A stretch of DNA of 64,000 bases from Gordonibacter massiliensis (ex Traore et al. 2017) (GCA_900170005.1 LT827128.1:3716168-3780167); one strand, 5' to 3'; counted from the stretch's first letter, positions 50,597 to 59,743 are shown. Notes: generated by a model from the sequence alone, not told the origin. Program-made: numbers and translations.

Positions 50597-52348
50597 ATGA
50601 ATTTCGTCACACCGGCCGGTTTTCGGGACGTGCTCACCGAGGAGGCGCAGCAGCGCGAACGCATCGTCCGCGCCGTGCAGGAGCGCTTTGCCGCGCGCGG
50701 CTACGCCCCCATCGAAACGCCCACGCTCGAGGTCATGGACGTCATGCGCGCGGGCGGCAGGCTGCCCGGCTCGGCGTTTCGGTTCTTCGACTCGCGCGGC
50801 GACCTTCTGGCCATGCGTCCCGACGTCACCCTGCAGGTGGCGCGCATGGTGGCCACGCGCCTTGCGGGGCGGGAAGGGCCGTTCAGGTTCCGCTACATGC
50901 AACGCGTGTTCCGCGAGGCCGAGGTGGAGATGCAGGCCAAGGCGCGCGAGCTCACGCAGATGGGCATCGAGTGCATCGGCGAGGAGGGCCCCGAGGCCGA
51001 TGCCGAGGTCGTGGGGCTTCTTGCGGAGGCCCTGGACGTGGCGGGCGCGCGCGGCTACACGCTGGCCCTGGCCACGGTGGGGGTGCTGCGGGCCTTGCTC
51101 GACGCGAGCGGCGCGCCGGCGTGGTGGAAAGAGCGCGTGCTCGACGCCTATCACGCGTCGAACTTCGTGGAGCTCGACCGCCTGACGGCGCCCGAGGGCG
51201 TGCTCCAGGCAGACGCGATGGGCGCCGCCCGTGGCGAGCGTGCCGCCGTGCCGCCCGTGTTCGCGGCCGCCATCCGCGCGCTGCCGCGCATTCGCGGCGG
51301 ACGCGAGGCCATCGACGAGGTGCGCGCTCTTGTGGCGCCGCTGGGGTGCGAGGACGGCCTCGACGCGTTCGCGCGCACGTTCGACCTGCTGGCAGAGGCC
51401 GGCTTGGGGCGGCGCATCCTGGTGGACTTCTCGGTCATGAGCTCGTTCGACTACTACACGGGCATCGTGTTCGAGGCGTACGCTCCCGGCCTGGGCACGC
51501 CGCTCGGCAGCGGCGGCCGCTACGACAACATGATCGCCGCCTACGGCACGAGCCGCCCCGCCGCCGGCTTCGCGTTCTTCTTAGAACAAGCGATGGCCGC
51601 TGAATGTCATCCTGAGCGAGCGGAGCTTAGCGGCGCCTCCGTTCAGGACGCCGACCCGCGCCCCCTGCGCATCGCGGTTCCCAAGGGCTCGCTCAACGGC
51701 GACGCCATCGCGGCGCTCGCTGCGGCGGGGCTCGACGTGAGCGGCCTCGCCGACCCCGGTCGCCAGCTCATCATCAAGAACCCGGGCGTGGAGTACGTCA
51801 TCGTGCGGCCCACCGACGCGCCCGCCTTCGTGGCGCTGGGTGCGGCCGACTGCGGCATCTGCGGAAAGGACTCGCTTTTGGAGGCCGACCCGGACGTCGT
51901 GGAATTGGTGGACCTGGGCTTCGGCGCGTGCCGCTTCGTGGTGGCCGAGCCGGCCGCCGCCGCCGGGGCCGCCGACGAGCGCTACCGCGAGCTCGGCTCC
52001 ATCCGCGTGGCCACGAAGTACCCCGGCATCACGCAGGCCCACTACGCGCGCAAGGGCATGCAGGTGGAGATCGTGAAGCTCCACGGCAACATCGAGCTGG
52101 CGCCTTTGACGGGCATGGCCGAGCGCATCGTGGACATCACGGCCACCGGCACCACGCTGCGCGAGAACGACCTCGTGGTGGTCGAAGAGGTGCTGTCGTC
52201 GACCGCTCGGTTCTTCGCGAACGCGTGCGCGTTTCGCACCGACGCGCGTATCGTACAATTGACCCAGGCGCTCGCGCGGGCCTCCGAGGCCCCGCAGGCG
52301 CAGGACGGCCCCGCGCCCCAGGCGCAGGCGAGCAAGGATAAGGAGTAG
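50597..52348 (+). CDS. hisZG: Fused ATP phosphoribosyltransferase: HisZ regulatory and HisG catalytic parts
   Basis: A protein of 583 residues. Residues 1-335 are HisZ (MNFVTPAGFRDVLTEEAQQR, RPDVTLQVARMV, SSFDYYTGIVFEAYAPGLG), a paralogue of histidyl-tRNA synthetase. Residues from about 353 are the short-form HisG (LRIAVPKGSLNGDAIAALAA, DCGICGKDSL, AERIVDITATGTTLRENDL). The two normally form a hetero-octamer as separate chains; here they are one polypeptide. The linker (ECHPERAELSGASVQDADPR) is translated from a piece of the TCATCCTGAGCG repeat. This is the first, feedback-regulated step of histidine synthesis. ATG 50597 matches the family start; an ATG at 50543 is possible. Confidence 0.9.
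   Translation: MNFVTPAGFRDVLTEEAQQRERIVRAVQERFAARGYAPIETPTLEVMDVMRAGGRLPGSAFRFFDSRGDLLAMRPDVTLQVARMVATRLAGREGPFRFRYMQRVFREAEVEMQAKARELTQMGIECIGEEGPEADAEVVGLLAEALDVAGARGYTLALATVGVLRALLDASGAPAWWKERVLDAYHASNFVELDRLTAPEGVLQADAMGAARGERAAVPPVFAAAIRALPRIRGGREAIDEVRALVAPLGCEDGLDAFARTFDLLAEAGLGRRILVDFSVMSSFDYYTGIVFEAYAPGLGTPLGSGGRYDNMIAAYGTSRPAAGFAFFLEQAMAAECHPERAELSGASVQDADPRPLRIAVPKGSLNGDAIAALAAAGLDVSGLADPGRQLIIKNPGVEYVIVRPTDAPAFVALGAADCGICGKDSLLEADPDVVELVDLGFGACRFVVAEPAAAAGAADERYRELGSIRVATKYPGITQAHYARKGMQVEIVKLHGNIELAPLTGMAERIVDITATGTTLRENDLVVVEEVLSSTARFFANACAFRTDARIVQLTQALARASEAPQAQDGPAPQAQASKDKE
51605..51626. repeat. Fragment of the nested palindrome inside hisZG
   Basis: The 22 bases starting TGTCATCCTGAGCGAGCGGA are identical to the complement of the right inner arm of the copies at 31207 and 49789. 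They encode part of the HisZ-HisG linker. The next 25 bases form a rough palindrome ending TCAGGA. Confidence 0.8.
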
Positions 52349-52351
52349 CCC

Positions 52352-53683
52352 ATGCGTCGTGTCATACTCGAGCCCGGCGAGGTTTTCTCGAACAAGCACC
52401 TCAAGCGCACCGGCGCGTTCAACGCCGCCGCGCTCACGGCGGCCACCGCCATCATCGAGGACGTGCGCGAGCGCGGCGACGCGGCTCTGCGCGACTACAC
52501 GGAGCGGTTCGACGGGGTGCGCCTGGAGGACTTCCGCGTGCCGCAGCTGGCGATCGACGAGGCCGTGGCCTACGTTGACGACAAGACGGCGAAGGCGCTG
52601 CGCCAGGCCGCCGACCAGATCCGCGACTTCCACGAGCGCCAGCGCCAGCAGAGCTGGTTTACCGTGCGCGAGGACGGCGCGCTCGTGGGCTCCAAGGTGG
52701 AGCCGCTGGAGTCCGTGGGCATCTACGTGCCCGGCGGCCGCGCGCTCTACCCCTCCACCGTGCTCATGAACGCCCTGCCCGCCGCCGTGGCCGGCGTGGA
52801 GCGCATCGTGTGCGTGACGCCGCCCGCGAAGACGGGAAAGCTCGACCCGGCCATCCTCTACGCGTGCCGCCTGGCGGGCGTCACCGAAATCTACGCGGTG
52901 GGCGGCGCTCAGGCCGTGGCGGCGCTCGCCTACGGCACGGGGTCCATCGAGCCCGTGGCGAAGATCACCGGCCCCGGCAACGCCTACGTGGCGGCCGCCA
53001 AGAAGGTCGTGTCGGGCGATGTGGGCATCGACATGATCGCCGGCCCCTCCGAGGTGTGCGTGGTGGCCGACGCCACGGCCGACCCGGCCCTCGTGGCCAT
53101 CGACCTCATGGCGCAGGCTGAGCACGACCCGCTGGCCTCGTGCTACCTGGTCACGTTCGACGCCGCCTACGTCGACGAGGTGGAGCGCGCCATCGAGCGC
53201 CACCTGGAATCGTCCACCCGCGCCGAGATCACCGCCGCGTCGCTGGCCGACCAGGGGCTCGTCGTGGTGTGCGACGGCATCCCGCAGGCCCTCGAAGCCG
53301 TGAACGTCATCGCGCCCGAGCACCTGGAGCTGCATCTCGACCACGCCTTCGACCTCTTGGGCGCCATCCGCAACGCGGGCGCCATCTTCCTGGGCGCCTG
53401 GACGCCGGAGGCCGTGGGCGACTACGTGGCCGGCCCGAACCACACGCTGCCCACGGGCGGCACGGCCCGCTACGCCTCGCCGCTTTCGGTGGACGAGTTC
53501 GTGAAGAAGTCGAGCGTCATCCAGTACTCGCCGGCCGCGCTCGCCCGCGACGCCGACGCCGTCACCACCATCGCGCGCCACGAGGGTTTGTGGGCGCACG
53601 CCATGAGCGTGGAGATGCGCCAGAACCTTCTGCGCACCGGCAACGTGTTCGGCGACGAGGGAGAAGGCGGCTCGGATGCGTAG
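52352..53683 (+). CDS. hisD: Histidinol dehydrogenase
   Basis: A protein of 443 residues, normal length. Motifs: VGIYVPGGRALYPSTVLMNA, GPGNAYVAAAKKVV, AGPSEVCVVAD, the catalytic Glu-His in APEHLELHLD, and zinc ligands in AGPNHTLPTGGTAR. It carries out the last two oxidations from histidinol to histidine with NAD. It starts three bases after the fused hisZG and overlaps hisC by eight bases. Confidence 0.97.
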   Translation: MRRVILEPGEVFSNKHLKRTGAFNAAALTAATAIIEDVRERGDAALRDYTERFDGVRLEDFRVPQLAIDEAVAYVDDKTAKALRQAADQIRDFHERQRQQSWFTVREDGALVGSKVEPLESVGIYVPGGRALYPSTVLMNALPAAVAGVERIVCVTPPAKTGKLDPAILYACRLAGVTEIYAVGGAQAVAALAYGTGSIEPVAKITGPGNAYVAAAKKVVSGDVGIDMIAGPSEVCVVADATADPALVAIDLMAQAEHDPLASCYLVTFDAAYVDEVERAIERHLESSTRAEITAASLADQGLVVVCDGIPQALEAVNVIAPEHLELHLDHAFDLLGAIRNAGAIFLGAWTPEAVGDYVAGPNHTLPTGGTARYASPLSVDEFVKKSSVIQYSPAALARDADAVTTIARHEGLWAHAMSVEMRQNLLRTGNVFGDEGEGGSDA

Positions 53684-54752
53684 CGTATGCGCGTCGGCTC
53701 CCCAGTTGGCCGACCTCGAGCCCTACGACCCGAAGTACCTGCCCGCCGAAGCGTTCCTCTCGGCCAACGAGAACCCGCACGACGTGGACAAGGACGTGCG
53801 CCACGAGATCATGCGCGAGGTGAAGCGCGTGAATCTGAACCGCTACCCGGACCCGCTGGCCAACGACCTGCGCGACATGATCGCCGAGGCGAACGGACTC
53901 GATCGCGACCAGGTGCTCGTGGGCAACGGCGGCGACGAGCTCTTGTTCAACCTGGCGCTCGCGTGGGGAGGTCCGGGCCGCACGTTCCTGAACATGCCCC
54001 CCACGTTCTCGGTGTACGACGCCAACGCGCGCCTCACGAACACCACCGTGGTGAACGTGCCGCGCACCGCCGACTTCCGCATCGACGAGGAGGCCGTGCT
54101 CGCCCGTGTGGCCGAAGGCGGCATCGACTACCTTATCGTCACGAGCCCCAACAACCCTACGGGCGAGTTGGCGGGCGAGGAGTTCATCTGCCGGCTGCTC
54201 GATGCCACCGACGCGCTCGTCATGGTGGACGAGGCGTACTTCGAGTTCTCGCGCCTGACGATGCGTCCGTACCTGGCGCAGCACAAGAACCTGGTCATCC
54301 TGCGCACGTTCTCAAAGGCGTTCTCGCTTGCGGGCGTGCGCATGGGCTACATCCTGGGGGATGCCGAGGTGGTGCGCGAGTTCGCGAAGGTGCGCCAGCC
54401 GTACTCGGTCGACGCCGTGTCGCAGGTCGTCGCGCGCGTCGTGTATGCGAACCGCGCGAAATTCGAGCCCGGCATACGCGCCATCATCGAGGAGCGGGCG
54501 CGCGTCATCGACGGCCTCAAGCGCATCCCCGGCGTGAAGCCGTACCCGTCGGACGCGAACTACGTGCTGTTCCGCATGGAGAACGCGGGGCAGATATGGG
54601 AGATGCTCTACGGGCGCGGCGTGCTCGTGCGCGACTTCTCGCGGGCTCCGTATTTGGAGAACTGCCTGCGCGCGAGCATCGGCTCGCCCGAGGAGAACGA
54701 CGCGTTCTTGCGAGCGCTGCGGGACGCCGTGATGGGCAAGTGCGACTTATAG
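53676..54752 (+). CDS. hisC: Histidinol-phosphate aminotransferase
   Basis: A protein of 358 residues, class I/II aminotransferase of the HisC type: LSANENPHDV, RYPDPLANDLRDMIAEANGL, GNGGDELLFNLALAW, TSPNNPTGE, MVDEAYFEFS, and the PLP lysine in RTFSKAFSLAGVRMGY. It transaminates imidazole acetol phosphate. Its start overlaps hisD. A gap of 213 bases with a palindromic repeat separates it from hisB. Confidence 0.97.
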   Translation: MRSVCASAPQLADLEPYDPKYLPAEAFLSANENPHDVDKDVRHEIMREVKRVNLNRYPDPLANDLRDMIAEANGLDRDQVLVGNGGDELLFNLALAWGGPGRTFLNMPPTFSVYDANARLTNTTVVNVPRTADFRIDEEAVLARVAEGGIDYLIVTSPNNPTGELAGEEFICRLLDATDALVMVDEAYFEFSRLTMRPYLAQHKNLVILRTFSKAFSLAGVRMGYILGDAEVVREFAKVRQPYSVDAVSQVVARVVYANRAKFEPGIRAIIEERARVIDGLKRIPGVKPYPSDANYVLFRMENAGQIWEMLYGRGVLVRDFSRAPYLENCLRASIGSPEENDAFLRALRDAVMGKCDL

Positions 54753-54805
54753 ATTGTCTGGGTTCCGTCGGCTTGCCAGCCGCCGGAACCTGCCGACGCT
54801 GCGGC

Positions 54806-54900
54806 TTCCCGCAGTACCCGATCTCGCGGCGATGCCGGGGGCTCGCGTACCGAAGTACGCTTCGCCCCCGCCATCCCCACGATCTCGGGCACTGCGGAAA
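54806..54900. repeat. Palindromic repeat between hisC and hisB
   Basis: The arms TTCCCGCAGTACCCGATCTC (54806) and the complement of GATCTCGGGCACTGCGGAAA (ending 54900) match in about 18 of 21 positions. The centre is GCGTAC-CGAA-GTACGC. Weaker pairing extends outwards. It has the size and symmetry of a REP-like unit and could modulate the operon's mRNA. Confidence 0.7.
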
Positions 54901-54965
54901 CCCTCGCTGACGTTGGTGGACCTGTGGGCTTTGACGAACCGGCACGTTGAGAGAAAGAGACGGAC

Positions 54966-55559
54966 ATGGAACCGAGAACCGCCGAGATACGGCGCACGAC
55001 GAACGAGACGGACATCGAGATCTCCGTGAACCTCGACGGCACGGGCGCGGCGGACGTGGAGACGGGCGTCGGGTTCTTCGACCACATGCTCGCGGCGTTC
55101 GCCCGCCACGGCCTGTTCGACCTGAAGGTGCGGGCGCAGGGCGATTTGGAGGTGGACGGGCACCACACGGTGGAGGACACGGGCATCGTGCTGGGGCAGG
55201 CGTTCGCCCGCGCGCTCGGCGACAAACGCGGCATCCGACGGTTCGGCTCGCTCGCGCTGCCCATGGACGAGGCGCTCGTGTTGGCCGCCTGCGACCTGTC
55301 GGGCCGCGGCCAGCTGCACTGGGACGTCGCCGTGCCGCCGGTGATGATCGGCGCGTTCGACGCGACGCTCGCCAAGGAGTTCTTCATCGCGTTCGCCGCG
55401 AATGCGGGCGCGACGCTGCACGTGCGCGGCTTGGCCGGCGAGAACGCGCATCACATCGTGGAGGCGTCGTTCAAGGCCGCAGCCCGCGCCCTGCGCGAGG
55501 CCGTAGAGCCCGATGCCCGCCTGGGCGACGCGCTGCCGTCAACGAAAGGCAGCCTGTGA
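54966..55559 (+). CDS. hisB: Imidazoleglycerol-phosphate dehydratase
   Basis: A protein of 197 residues, the monofunctional form. Both metal motifs are present: GFFDHMLAAFARHGLFDL, DGHHTVEDTGIVLGQ, and later AAFARHG-like second half with ENAHHIVEASFKA. It dehydrates imidazole glycerol phosphate using manganese. ATG 54966 follows GAGAAAGAGACGG. Its stop overlaps the hisH ATG by one base. Confidence 0.96.
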   Translation: MEPRTAEIRRTTNETDIEISVNLDGTGAADVETGVGFFDHMLAAFARHGLFDLKVRAQGDLEVDGHHTVEDTGIVLGQAFARALGDKRGIRRFGSLALPMDEALVLAACDLSGRGQLHWDVAVPPVMIGAFDATLAKEFFIAFAANAGATLHVRGLAGENAHHIVEASFKAAARALREAVEPDARLGDALPSTKGSL

Positions 55560-56401
55560 TGGCCTGTCGCATCGCCGTCGTCGACTACCACAAGGGCAAC
55601 CTGAAAAGCGTGGAGCGCGGCTTGGTGGCGGCCGGCGGGGGTGCGTTCGTCACCGACGACGCGGCCGCCATCGCGCGCGCCGACGCCGTGGTGCTGCCGG
55701 GCGTGGGCGCCTTCGCCGACGCGTCCGCCACCATGCGCGAGCTGGGGCAGATGGAGGCCGTGCGTGAGCGCATCGCGGCCGGCGTTCCGTTTCTGGGCAT
55801 CTGCCTGGGCATGCACCTTCTGTTCGAGGAAGGCACCGAAGGCGCGCCGCAGGAAGACGACGAAACGTCCACCCACAACGCCCCCGGCCTCGCCGTCCTC
55901 CCCGGCGTCGTGGCCGCCATGCCCCGCACCGACGCCGAGGGCCGCGCATATAAGGTACCCCACGTGGGATGGAATACCGTCACCCCGCCGGCCTATCCCG
56001 CCGGTGGGTCGGAATCGGGCGCGCTGTCAGCTTCGGTGGGCAGCAGGGAGGCCGTCGATCTCCACCAAGCGAGTTCCGCACGAGCCGGACAGCCCTGTGG
56101 GCTGTCCGCGCGAGCAGGACTGCCCGAGCGACTGGAGGTCGACGGCCTCCCTGCGGTGCAGGTCGGTTTCACCTGCCCGCTGTTCGCAGGCATTCCGGCG
56201 GGGGAGTACTTCTACTTCACGCACAGTTACATCGCGCCCACCGGGCCGTTCGTCGTGGCGGAGACCGCGCACAGCGTGACGTTCCCCTGCGCCGTGCAGT
56301 ACCGCGACGCGGCGTTCGGCGTGCAGTTCCATCCCGAGAAGAGCTCGGACGCGGGCGCGGCCGTGCTGCGCAACTTCGTTTCCATCGTGAAAGGGGCGTG
56401 A
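55559..56401 (+). CDS. hisH: Imidazole glycerol phosphate synthase glutaminase HisH with a repeat-derived insert
   Basis: A protein of 280 residues, about 75 longer than usual. The class I glutaminase triad is intact: Cys82 in [11 protein letters not shown], and His and Glu in [10 protein letters not shown]. After [16 protein letters not shown] an insert of about 60 residues precedes the normal [18 protein letters not shown] segment. About 37 of the inserted codons coincide with the palindrome at 56043-56154. HisH feeds ammonia to HisF, so the insert must be accommodated at the surface of the complex if the enzyme works. Confidence 0.93.
   Translation: MACRIAVVDYHKGNLKSVERGLVAAGGGAFVTDDAAAIARADAVVLPGVGAFADASATMRELGQMEAVRERIAAGVPFLGICLGMHLLFEEGTEGAPQEDDETSTHNAPGLAVLPGVVAAMPRTDAEGRAYKVPHVGWNTVTPPAYPAGGSESGALSASVGSREAVDLHQASSARAGQPCGLSARAGLPERLEVDGLPAVQVGFTCPLFAGIPAGEYFYFTHSYIAPTGPFVVAETAHSVTFPCAVQYRDAAFGVQFHPEKSSDAGAAVLRNFVSIVKGA
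56043..56154. repeat. 112-bp palindrome inside hisH
   Basis: The arms GCAGGGAGGCCGTCGATCTC (56043) and the complement of GAGGTCGACGGCCTCCCTGC (ending 56154) match in 21 of 22 positions. The centre is the hairpin GGACAGCCC-TGT-GGGCTGTCC. No stop codon occurs in the hisH frame and the gene reads through. The sequence differs from the repeat in recQ, so this is another family. Confidence 0.85.
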
Positions 56402-56406
56402 TCGCC

Positions 56407-57180
56407 GTGCATCTGCTTCCCGCCATCGACATCCTGGGCGGCAAGGCCGTCCGCTTAGCCAAGGGCGACTACGACCGGGTGACGGTCTACAACGACGATC
56501 CCGCCGCGCAGGCGCAGCTGTTCGAGGAGCAGGGCGCCACGTGGCTGCACGTGGTCGACTTGGACGGAGCGCGGTCGGGCAGCCCCGACAACATAGCCAT
56601 CATCGAACGCATCCTGGCGAAGACGCTGCTCAAGGTGGAGGTGGGCGGAGGCATCCGCTCCATGGACACCGTGCAGCGCCTCTACGACGCGGGCGTGTCG
56701 CGCGTCGTTCTGGGCACGAGCCTCGTGACCGATCCCGCTTTTGCCGAGGCCGCCATCGCGCGCTTCAAGGACCTGCTCGTGGCCGGCATCGACGCCAAGG
56801 GCGGCGAGGTGGCCGTGGCCGGTTGGCGCGAGGGCTCGGGCGTGGCCGCCGAGGAGCTGGCGCGGCAGATGGCCGAGCTGGGCTTCCGTCATCTCGTGTA
56901 CACCGACATTGCGCGCGACGGCATGCAGACGGGCATCGATCCGGCGGCCTACGAGCGTATGGCGGCCGCGTTCGGCCATCCCGTGACCGCGTCGGGCGGC
57001 GTGGCGGGCCTCGACGACATCGAGGCGCTCGGCCGCGTGGCGGACTGCATCGAAGGCGTCATCGCCGGCCGCGCCGTCTACGAGGGCGCGCTCTCGGTGG
57101 CCGACGGCGTGCGCGCCTGCGAAGAGGCCACCCGCGCCGCCGACCGCGCCCGCGCCCAAGCCAACCCTTGCGGAATGTGA
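56407..57180 (+). CDS. hisA: Phosphoribosylformimino-AICAR-phosphate isomerase
   Basis: A protein of 257 residues in a half-barrel duplicated TIM fold: [49 protein letters not shown], and the ending [15 protein letters not shown] 56407 gives the usual HisA opening; another GTG at 56398 would add three residues. The gene begins within six bases of the hisH stop. The last 15 residues form a short Ala/Arg-rich tail. Confidence 0.93.
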   Translation: MHLLPAIDILGGKAVRLAKGDYDRVTVYNDDPAAQAQLFEEQGATWLHVVDLDGARSGSPDNIAIIERILAKTLLKVEVGGGIRSMDTVQRLYDAGVSRVVLGTSLVTDPAFAEAAIARFKDLLVAGIDAKGGEVAVAGWREGSGVAAEELARQMAELGFRHLVYTDIARDGMQTGIDPAAYERMAAAFGHPVTASGGVAGLDDIEALGRVADCIEGVIAGRAVYEGALSVADGVRACEEATRAADRARAQANPCGM

Positions 57181-57202
57181 GTCTTGCATGTTCGGCAAAG
57201 TC

Positions 57203-57313
57203 AGCGAGCGGGTTTTTCGCGAGCTCGATTGCCGTGAAGGCTCGACGAAGCGTGCCTTGGGCACGTGAGGAGAACCTAGAGCGGCAAGCGTGCCGCGAAG
57301 AACCCGCGCAGCG
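57203..57313. repeat. Nested palindromic repeat between hisA and hisF
   Basis: AGCGAGCGGGTTTTTCGCG (57203) pairs imperfectly with CGCGAAGAACCCGCGCAGCG (57294-57313). Inside, GATTGCCG pairs with CGGCAAGC and the centre is CGTGCC-TTG-GGCACG. A further hairpin (GTCGTTGCGTCAGCGACGAC) lies at 57324-57343, just before hisF. Confidence 0.65.
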
Positions 57314-57356
57314 TCGGCACGTCCGTCGTTGCGTCAGCGACGACGGAAGGACGGTC

Positions 57357-58121
57357 ATGCTAGCCAAACGAGTCATCCCCTGCATGGACGTGAAGGATGG
57401 ACGCGTGGTCAAGGGCGTCAACTTCGTGAACCTGCGCGACGCGGGCGACCCCATCGAGCTCGCGCAGCGCTACGACGAGGAGCGGGCCGACGAGGTCATC
57501 TTCCTGGACATCACGGCCACGAGCGACGACCGCGCCACCACGGTGGATCTGGCAAGCCGTGCGAGCGAGCGGCTGCACCTGCCATACTGCGTGGGCGGCG
57601 GCTTCCGCAGTGTGGCCGACATCCGCACGATGATAGCCGCCGGCGCCGACAAGGTGTCGGTGAACTCGGCCGCCGTGGCGAACCCCGAGCTCATCACGCA
57701 GGCAGCCGCCGCGTTCGGCACCCAGGCCATCCTCGTGGCCGTCGACGCCAAGCAGGTGGCGGGCAACCCGAACAAGTGGGAGGTCTACACCCACGGCGGG
57801 CGCACGGCCGCGGGCATCGACGCCGTGGCGTGGGCGGCCGAGGCGGCCCGGCGCGGGGCGGGGGAGATCCTGCTCACCAGCATGGATCGCGACGGCAGCC
57901 GCGACGGCTTCGACTGCGCGCTCACCCGCACCGTCGCGCGCGCCGTGAACATCCCGGTCATCGCGTCGGGCGGGGTCGGCAAGCTGGAGCATTTCGCCCA
58001 GGGCGTCATCGAGGGCGAGGCCGACGCCGTGCTGGCCGCCAGCGTGTTCCACTTCGGCGAGCTCACCGTTCGCCAGGTGAAGGAGCACATGCGCGCCCAG
58101 GGCATCCCCGTGCGGTTGTAG
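57357..58121 (+). CDS. hisF: Imidazole glycerol phosphate synthase cyclase HisF
   Basis: A protein of 254 residues, normal length. The catalytic aspartates lie in [16 protein letters not shown] and [18 protein letters not shown]; other motifs are [14 protein letters not shown] and [20 protein letters not shown]. It joins ammonia from HisH to the cyclised product. The ATG follows GGAAGGACGG. It is separated from hisA by a palindromic repeat and from hisI by an unrelated nuclease gene. Confidence 0.97.
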   Translation: MLAKRVIPCMDVKDGRVVKGVNFVNLRDAGDPIELAQRYDEERADEVIFLDITATSDDRATTVDLASRASERLHLPYCVGGGFRSVADIRTMIAAGADKVSVNSAAVANPELITQAAAAFGTQAILVAVDAKQVAGNPNKWEVYTHGGRTAAGIDAVAWAAEAARRGAGEILLTSMDRDGSRDGFDCALTRTVARAVNIPVIASGGVGKLEHFAQGVIEGEADAVLAASVFHFGELTVRQVKEHMRAQGIPVRL

Positions 58122-58152
58122 CTGGTCGCTTGACGCCTCCTTTTCATAAAAG

Positions 58153-58194
58153 AGAACATTTGTTCTTGACAGCTAAATACGCCAACGCTATACT
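58153..58194 (+). promoter_or_regulatory. Sigma-70 promoter with LexA-like box
   Basis: TTGACA (58166-58171) and TATACT (58189-58194) are exactly 17 bases apart, the strongest promoter seen in the window. AGAACATTTGTTCT (58153-58166) abuts and overlaps the -35; its GAAC-N4-GTTC form matches the SOS box of Gram-positive bacteria and Actinobacteria. It drives the DUF1016 nuclease gene. A GGTT/AACC inverted repeat and the hairpin of ACAGCCTC with GAGGCTGT lie in the leader. Confidence 0.7.
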
Positions 58195-58276
58195 ATGTAG
58201 CAGGTTGGTGCATGCCTAACCGCCATCGGGACAGCCTCGTATCGTACTCGCACGCGAGATAAGAGGAGGCTGTTGC

Positions 58277-59275
58277 ATGCTTGCCAATAACGAAAACTAT
58301 CTTCGGATTGTTGAACTGGTGAAGTCCGAGATAGCGCAAACGCGCCATCGTGCTCTTACGAGGGTTAACTCAGACTTGATCTGCATGTATTGGCGCATAG
58401 GCGCCGCGATCGACGAACGAACTGATTGGGGTGGCGGGTTTATCGATTCCTTGTCGAAAGATATCCGATTGGCCTATCCGGGGATTAAAGGCTTCTCTCC
58501 TCGTTATCTGAAGTACATGAGGAAGTTTTACCGAGAGAACGAATACGAAATTGTGCAAACAGTGTTTGCACAATTAAGTTGGTCTCACAACATTAACCTT
58601 ATGGACAAAACGGCAAACTATGATCAGCGAGTTTGGTATGCTCGTTCAGCCGTAGAGCAGGGATGGAGCTTGGCGGTTCTCGTACACCAAATCGAAACCA
58701 AGCTCTACGAGCGGCAAATGCTCGCCGGGAAAGTGAGCAACTTCGAGCGGACGCTTCCGCCGCCCGAGAGCGAGCTTGCCCAGCAGGTGCTCAAAGACCC
58801 GTACATCTTCGACTTCATCACCGCAAGGCAAGGGGCTGTCGAGCGCGAGGTGGAGGACAGGATGATGGAGAACCTCACCAGGCTCCTGCTCGAACTCGGC
58901 ACGGGGTTCGCGTTCGTCGGAAGACAGTACCATCTTGCGGTGGGCGAGCAGGATTTCTATATCGATCTGCTTTTTTACAATATTCGGCTTAGAAGTTACG
59001 TGGTGGTCGAATTGAAGAACGCCGCGTTCAAGCCTGAGTTCGCGGGCAAGCTCAACTTCTATCTTTCGGCGGTGGACGATTTGCTGCGCACCGAGCACGA
59101 CAACCACAGCATTGGATTGCTTTTGTGCAAGACGAAGGACAACGTGGTTGCCGAGTACGCTCTGCGCGATATCAACAAGCCGATGGGCGTCAGCGAGTAT
59201 CGGCTGGCCGAGGTGCTGCCGGAGGACTTCGCCGATTTGCTGCCCTCGCCGGAGGACATCGAGAAACGGTTGTAA
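58277..59275 (+). CDS. DUF1016 (YhcG-type) PD-(D/E)XK nuclease-like protein
   Basis: A protein of 332 residues. The N-terminal DUF1016_N part contains [20 protein letters not shown] and [20 protein letters not shown]. The C-terminal nuclease part has the active-site pattern [20 protein letters not shown] followed by [20 protein letters not shown] (Asp, then Glu-x-Lys). Members of this family often accompany restriction or mobile elements. The first 420 bases are much AT-richer than the last 580, so the gene itself looks mosaic. It splits hisF from hisI and has its own SOS-like promoter. GGAGGC precedes the ATG. Confidence 0.9.
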   Translation: MLANNENYLRIVELVKSEIAQTRHRALTRVNSDLICMYWRIGAAIDERTDWGGGFIDSLSKDIRLAYPGIKGFSPRYLKYMRKFYRENEYEIVQTVFAQLSWSHNINLMDKTANYDQRVWYARSAVEQGWSLAVLVHQIETKLYERQMLAGKVSNFERTLPPPESELAQQVLKDPYIFDFITARQGAVEREVEDRMMENLTRLLLELGTGFAFVGRQYHLAVGEQDFYIDLLFYNIRLRSYVVVELKNAAFKPEFAGKLNFYLSAVDDLLRTEHDNHSIGLLLCKTKDNVVAEYALRDINKPMGVSEYRLAEVLPEDFADLLPSPEDIEKRL

Positions 59276-59281
59276 ACTGAA

Positions 59282-59305
59282 ATTGTGCAACAGCTGCTGC
59301 ACAAT
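59282..59305 (+). terminator. Hairpin between the nuclease gene and hisI
   Basis: ATTGTGCA and TGCACAAT flank CAGCTGC. A nearly identical palindrome (AATTGTGCAAACAGTGTTTG and on) occurs at 58552-58577 inside the nuclease gene. There is no T tract, so it may be a regulatory or recognition site rather than a terminator. Confidence 0.45.
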
Positions 59306-59327
59306 CGAACCAGCAAGGAGCGACGCT

Positions 59328-59645
59328 ATGAACGTACCCGACTTGACCTACAACGAGGCCGGCCTTATTCCCTGCATCGTGCAGGATGCCGACACGTTCG
59401 AGGTGCTCATGATGGCGTGGATGAACGCGAAGTCGCTCGAGCTCACGCTCGAACGCGGCGAGACGGTGTTCTGGAGCCGCAGCCGCCAGGAGCTCTGGCA
59501 CAAGGGCGCCAAGTCGGGCAACGTGCAGAGGCTTGTGGAGCTGCGTTACGACTGCGATGCCGACACGCTGCTCGCGCTCGTGCATCCGGCCGGTCCCGCC
59601 TGCCATACGGGCGCGCCGACCTGCTTTTTCCGCTCGTTCGGCTAG
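59328..59645 (+). CDS. hisI: Phosphoribosyl-AMP cyclohydrolase
   Basis: A protein of 105 residues: [40 protein letters not shown], and the zinc cysteines in [20 protein letters not shown] followed by HTG. It opens the purine ring of PR-AMP. AAGGAG precedes ATG 59328. hisE (PR-ATP pyrophosphohydrolase) is not fused and not next to it, so that step must be encoded elsewhere. Confidence 0.95.
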   Translation: MNVPDLTYNEAGLIPCIVQDADTFEVLMMAWMNAKSLELTLERGETVFWSRSRQELWHKGAKSGNVQRLVELRYDCDADTLLALVHPAGPACHTGAPTCFFRSFG

Positions 59646-59743
59646 GTTTTCCGATAAAAAGAGAAAAACTCGTTGTCCTCTCTGAGTTCCGCGCGCATAA
59701 TTAGAGTGATTCTGTAGGAGATGAGGGCAAAGGGAAGGACCTC

